From Dialister sp. UBA7295 (GTDB taxonomy: Bacteria; Bacillota; Negativicutes; Veillonellales; Dialisteraceae), in the NCBI GenBank assembly GCA_002471975.1, contig DKQZ01000081.1:10679-16920 (forward strand): a stretch of 6,242 nucleotides of DNA. Reading direction: 5' to 3'. Position 1 is the stretch's first letter; each line of letters starts with the position of its first letter. The position numbers and the translations under genes were made by a program. The notes under the pieces were generated by a model. The model worked only from the letters and a program-made list of their open reading frames with translations, was not told where the DNA came from and did not search any database. Shown here piece after piece: positions 5,730 to 6,242 of the stretch.

Positions 5730-5837
5730 TTTCCCATTCGCATGCCCCGCTTTGGTATTACTTCATAATGGAAAATATGATTTTCAACCTCGCCTGTGTA
5801 CGCTCCCATAAAAAATCGGCGGCGCATCAGCGCCGCC
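5730..5837. repeat. First copy of a ~110-bp intergenic direct repeat ending in a hairpin
   Basis: It starts with TTTCCCATTCGCATGCCC, continues through a diverged AT-rich middle and GCCTGTG, and ends with CCCATAAAAAAT plus a GC-rich hairpin. The second copy at 6024-6131 has the same landmarks in the same order: start to A-run is 80 nt here and 83 nt there. The ends are conserved, the middle is not. Confidence 0.7.
5810..5837 (-). terminator. Minus-strand terminator-like hairpin (repeat copy 1)
   Basis: GGCGGCGC (5818-5825), ATCA and GCGCCGCC (5830-5837) form an 8-bp stem. On the minus strand it is followed after two bases by six T (5810-5815). It would stop transcripts entering from the right before mnmG. 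Confidence 0.75.
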
Positions 5838-5840
5838 ACC

Positions 5841-5868
5841 TTCCCGCACCCCGCATCCCGAACCCCGA
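5841..5868. repeat. 7-nt tandem array, four AYCCCGM units
   Basis: TTCCCGC, ACCCCGC, ATCCCGA and ACCCCGA run in register directly after the hairpin tail CCACC. This is a third unit type of the same 7-nt length. Confidence 0.75.
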
Positions 5869-5879
5869 AATCTAGATAA

Positions 5880-5910
5880 AGCCTCCTCCGGGGCATGCCG
5901 GGATGAGGCT
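5880..5910 (-). terminator. Stem-loop with weak T-tail
   Basis: On the minus strand AGCCTC (5905-5910) pairs with GAGGCT (5880-5885), with further CCGG/CCGG pairing around GCATGC inside, then TTTATCT. The T-run is short, so termination is uncertain. It may be a fourth stop signal or another repeat hairpin. Confidence 0.4.
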
Positions 5911-5951
5911 AAGGCCCGAAAACCGTAACTGTCTCAGGTCATAGTAACTGC

Positions 5952-6058
5952 CAGATGATTTGCTAACATAGTGCAGTTCGTCCCCTCACCGGCTGCACCG
6001 GAGCTCCCCTTTCGAGGGGAGCCTTTCCCATCCACATGTCCCGCTATAGAGTCATCTG
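5952..6058. repeat. 107-bp inverted-repeat element containing a TTCG-capped hairpin
   Basis: CAGATGA (5952-5958) and TCATCTG (6052-6058) are perfect 7-bp inverted ends. Inside is a C-rich core with CCGG/CCGG and an 8-bp stem GCTCCCCT, TTCG, AGGGGAGC (6003-6022). I remember similar CCCCTCACCGGCTGC...GGAGCTCCCCT intergenic repeats from gut Bacillota, but cannot search for them here. There is no coding capacity. It may be a MITE-like or REP-like element and it overlaps the start of the second direct-repeat copy. Confidence 0.5.
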
Positions 6059-6131
6059 ATAACAATCAATACGGGCTTTTCACCCCTGCCTGTGCAAAAT
6101 CCCTATAAAAAATGGCGGCCATCAGGCCGCC
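6024..6131. repeat. Second copy of the ~110-bp intergenic direct repeat
   Basis: It starts TTTCCCATCCACATGTCCC and ends with CCCTATAAAAAATGGCGGCC and the complementary arm, parallel to 5730-5837. A third, shorter copy with only the right half (GCCTGAGCAAAATCCCC, A-run, hairpin) begins near 6171. Confidence 0.7.
6107..6131 (-). terminator. Minus-strand terminator-like hairpin (repeat copy 2)
   Basis: GGCGGCC (6114-6120), ATCA and GGCCGCC (6125-6131) form a 7-bp stem; on the minus strand six T follow (6107-6112) after one base. The loop and tail match copy 1. Confidence 0.75.
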
Positions 6132-6140
6132 ACCTTCCCA

Positions 6141-6168
6141 AAATCCCAAATCCCAAATCCGCAATCCG
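6141..6168. repeat. 7-nt tandem array, four AAATCCC units
   Basis: AAATCCC twice, AAATCCG and CAATCCG run in register just after the hairpin tail CCACCTTCCC. Same layout as 5841-5868 with a different unit. Confidence 0.8.
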
Positions 6169-6198
6169 TCTTTCCCCCGCCTGAGCAAAATCCCCATC

Positions 6199-6224
6199 AA
6201 AAAAGCGTGCCGCATCAGCGGCAC
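6199..6224 (-). terminator. Minus-strand terminator-like hairpin (repeat copy 3)
   Basis: GTGCCGC (6207-6213), ATCA and GCGGCAC (6218-6224) form a 7-bp stem; on the minus strand six T follow (6199-6204) after GC. Two units, CCCCGCA and CCCCGAA (6229-6242), follow and may continue beyond the window. It is the first of the three stop signals met by a transcript coming from the right. Confidence 0.7.
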
Positions 6225-6242
6225 ACCTCCCCGCACCCCGAA

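Noticed and set aside
5524..6242. Replication origin upstream of mnmG (gidA)
   Set aside because: Some bacteria have oriC near gidA, but only one poor DnaA-box-like match (CCATCCACA near 6029-6037) is seen, with no cluster, no AT-rich unwinding region and no dnaA or dnaN.

Overview
The window looks like part of a chromosome of a Gram-positive-type (Bacillota) bacterium. The supporting signs are strong AGGAGG-type ribosome binding sites, GTG and TTG starts, sigma-A-like promoters and hairpin-plus-T-run terminators. A member of the Negativicutes such as Dialister is a guess from the style of the sequence, not a demonstrated assignment. All five genes lie on the minus strand. The + strand reading frames are shadows of them.

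In transcription order (high to low coordinates): (1) 5524-6242 is about 720 bases with no gene, made of short repeats. It holds three minus-strand terminator-like hairpins, two diverged copies of a block of about 110 bp, short 7-nt tandem arrays and a separate inverted-repeat element with a TTCG-capped hairpin. (2) mnmG (3649-5523), the FAD enzyme of tRNA wobble-uridine modification, starts with TTG behind an extended -10 promoter. (3) 3385-3648 is a repeat-rich spacer. (4) rsmG (2674-3384), the 16S rRNA G527 methyltransferase, is closed by a terminator. (5) A TetR-family regulator (1761-2423) has its own promoter and terminator. (6) 1440-1705 is a spacer largely filled by 26 seven-base repeats. 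(7) A second TetR-family regulator (788-1342) sits behind a near-consensus promoter and overlaps, by 4 nt, the GTG start of ftsH (1-791), which runs off the window.

mnmG and rsmG form the widely conserved translation-fidelity pair, here separated by 264 bp instead of tightly coupled. The second regulator and ftsH form an operon, so this membrane AAA+ protease is probably controlled by its own TetR repressor. The ftsH sequence resembles a second FtsH type of gut Bacillota rather than the housekeeping copy; this is from memory of the family.

The most unusual content is the non-coding DNA. Every larger spacer except 2424-2640 carries 7-nt tandem repeats of several related unit types, often beside a GC-rich hairpin with the tail CCACCTTC. 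The two unit types of the 1468-1655 array recur, inverted and in the same relative order, between rsmG and mnmG. I see no CRISPR, transposase, tRNA, rRNA or defence system.
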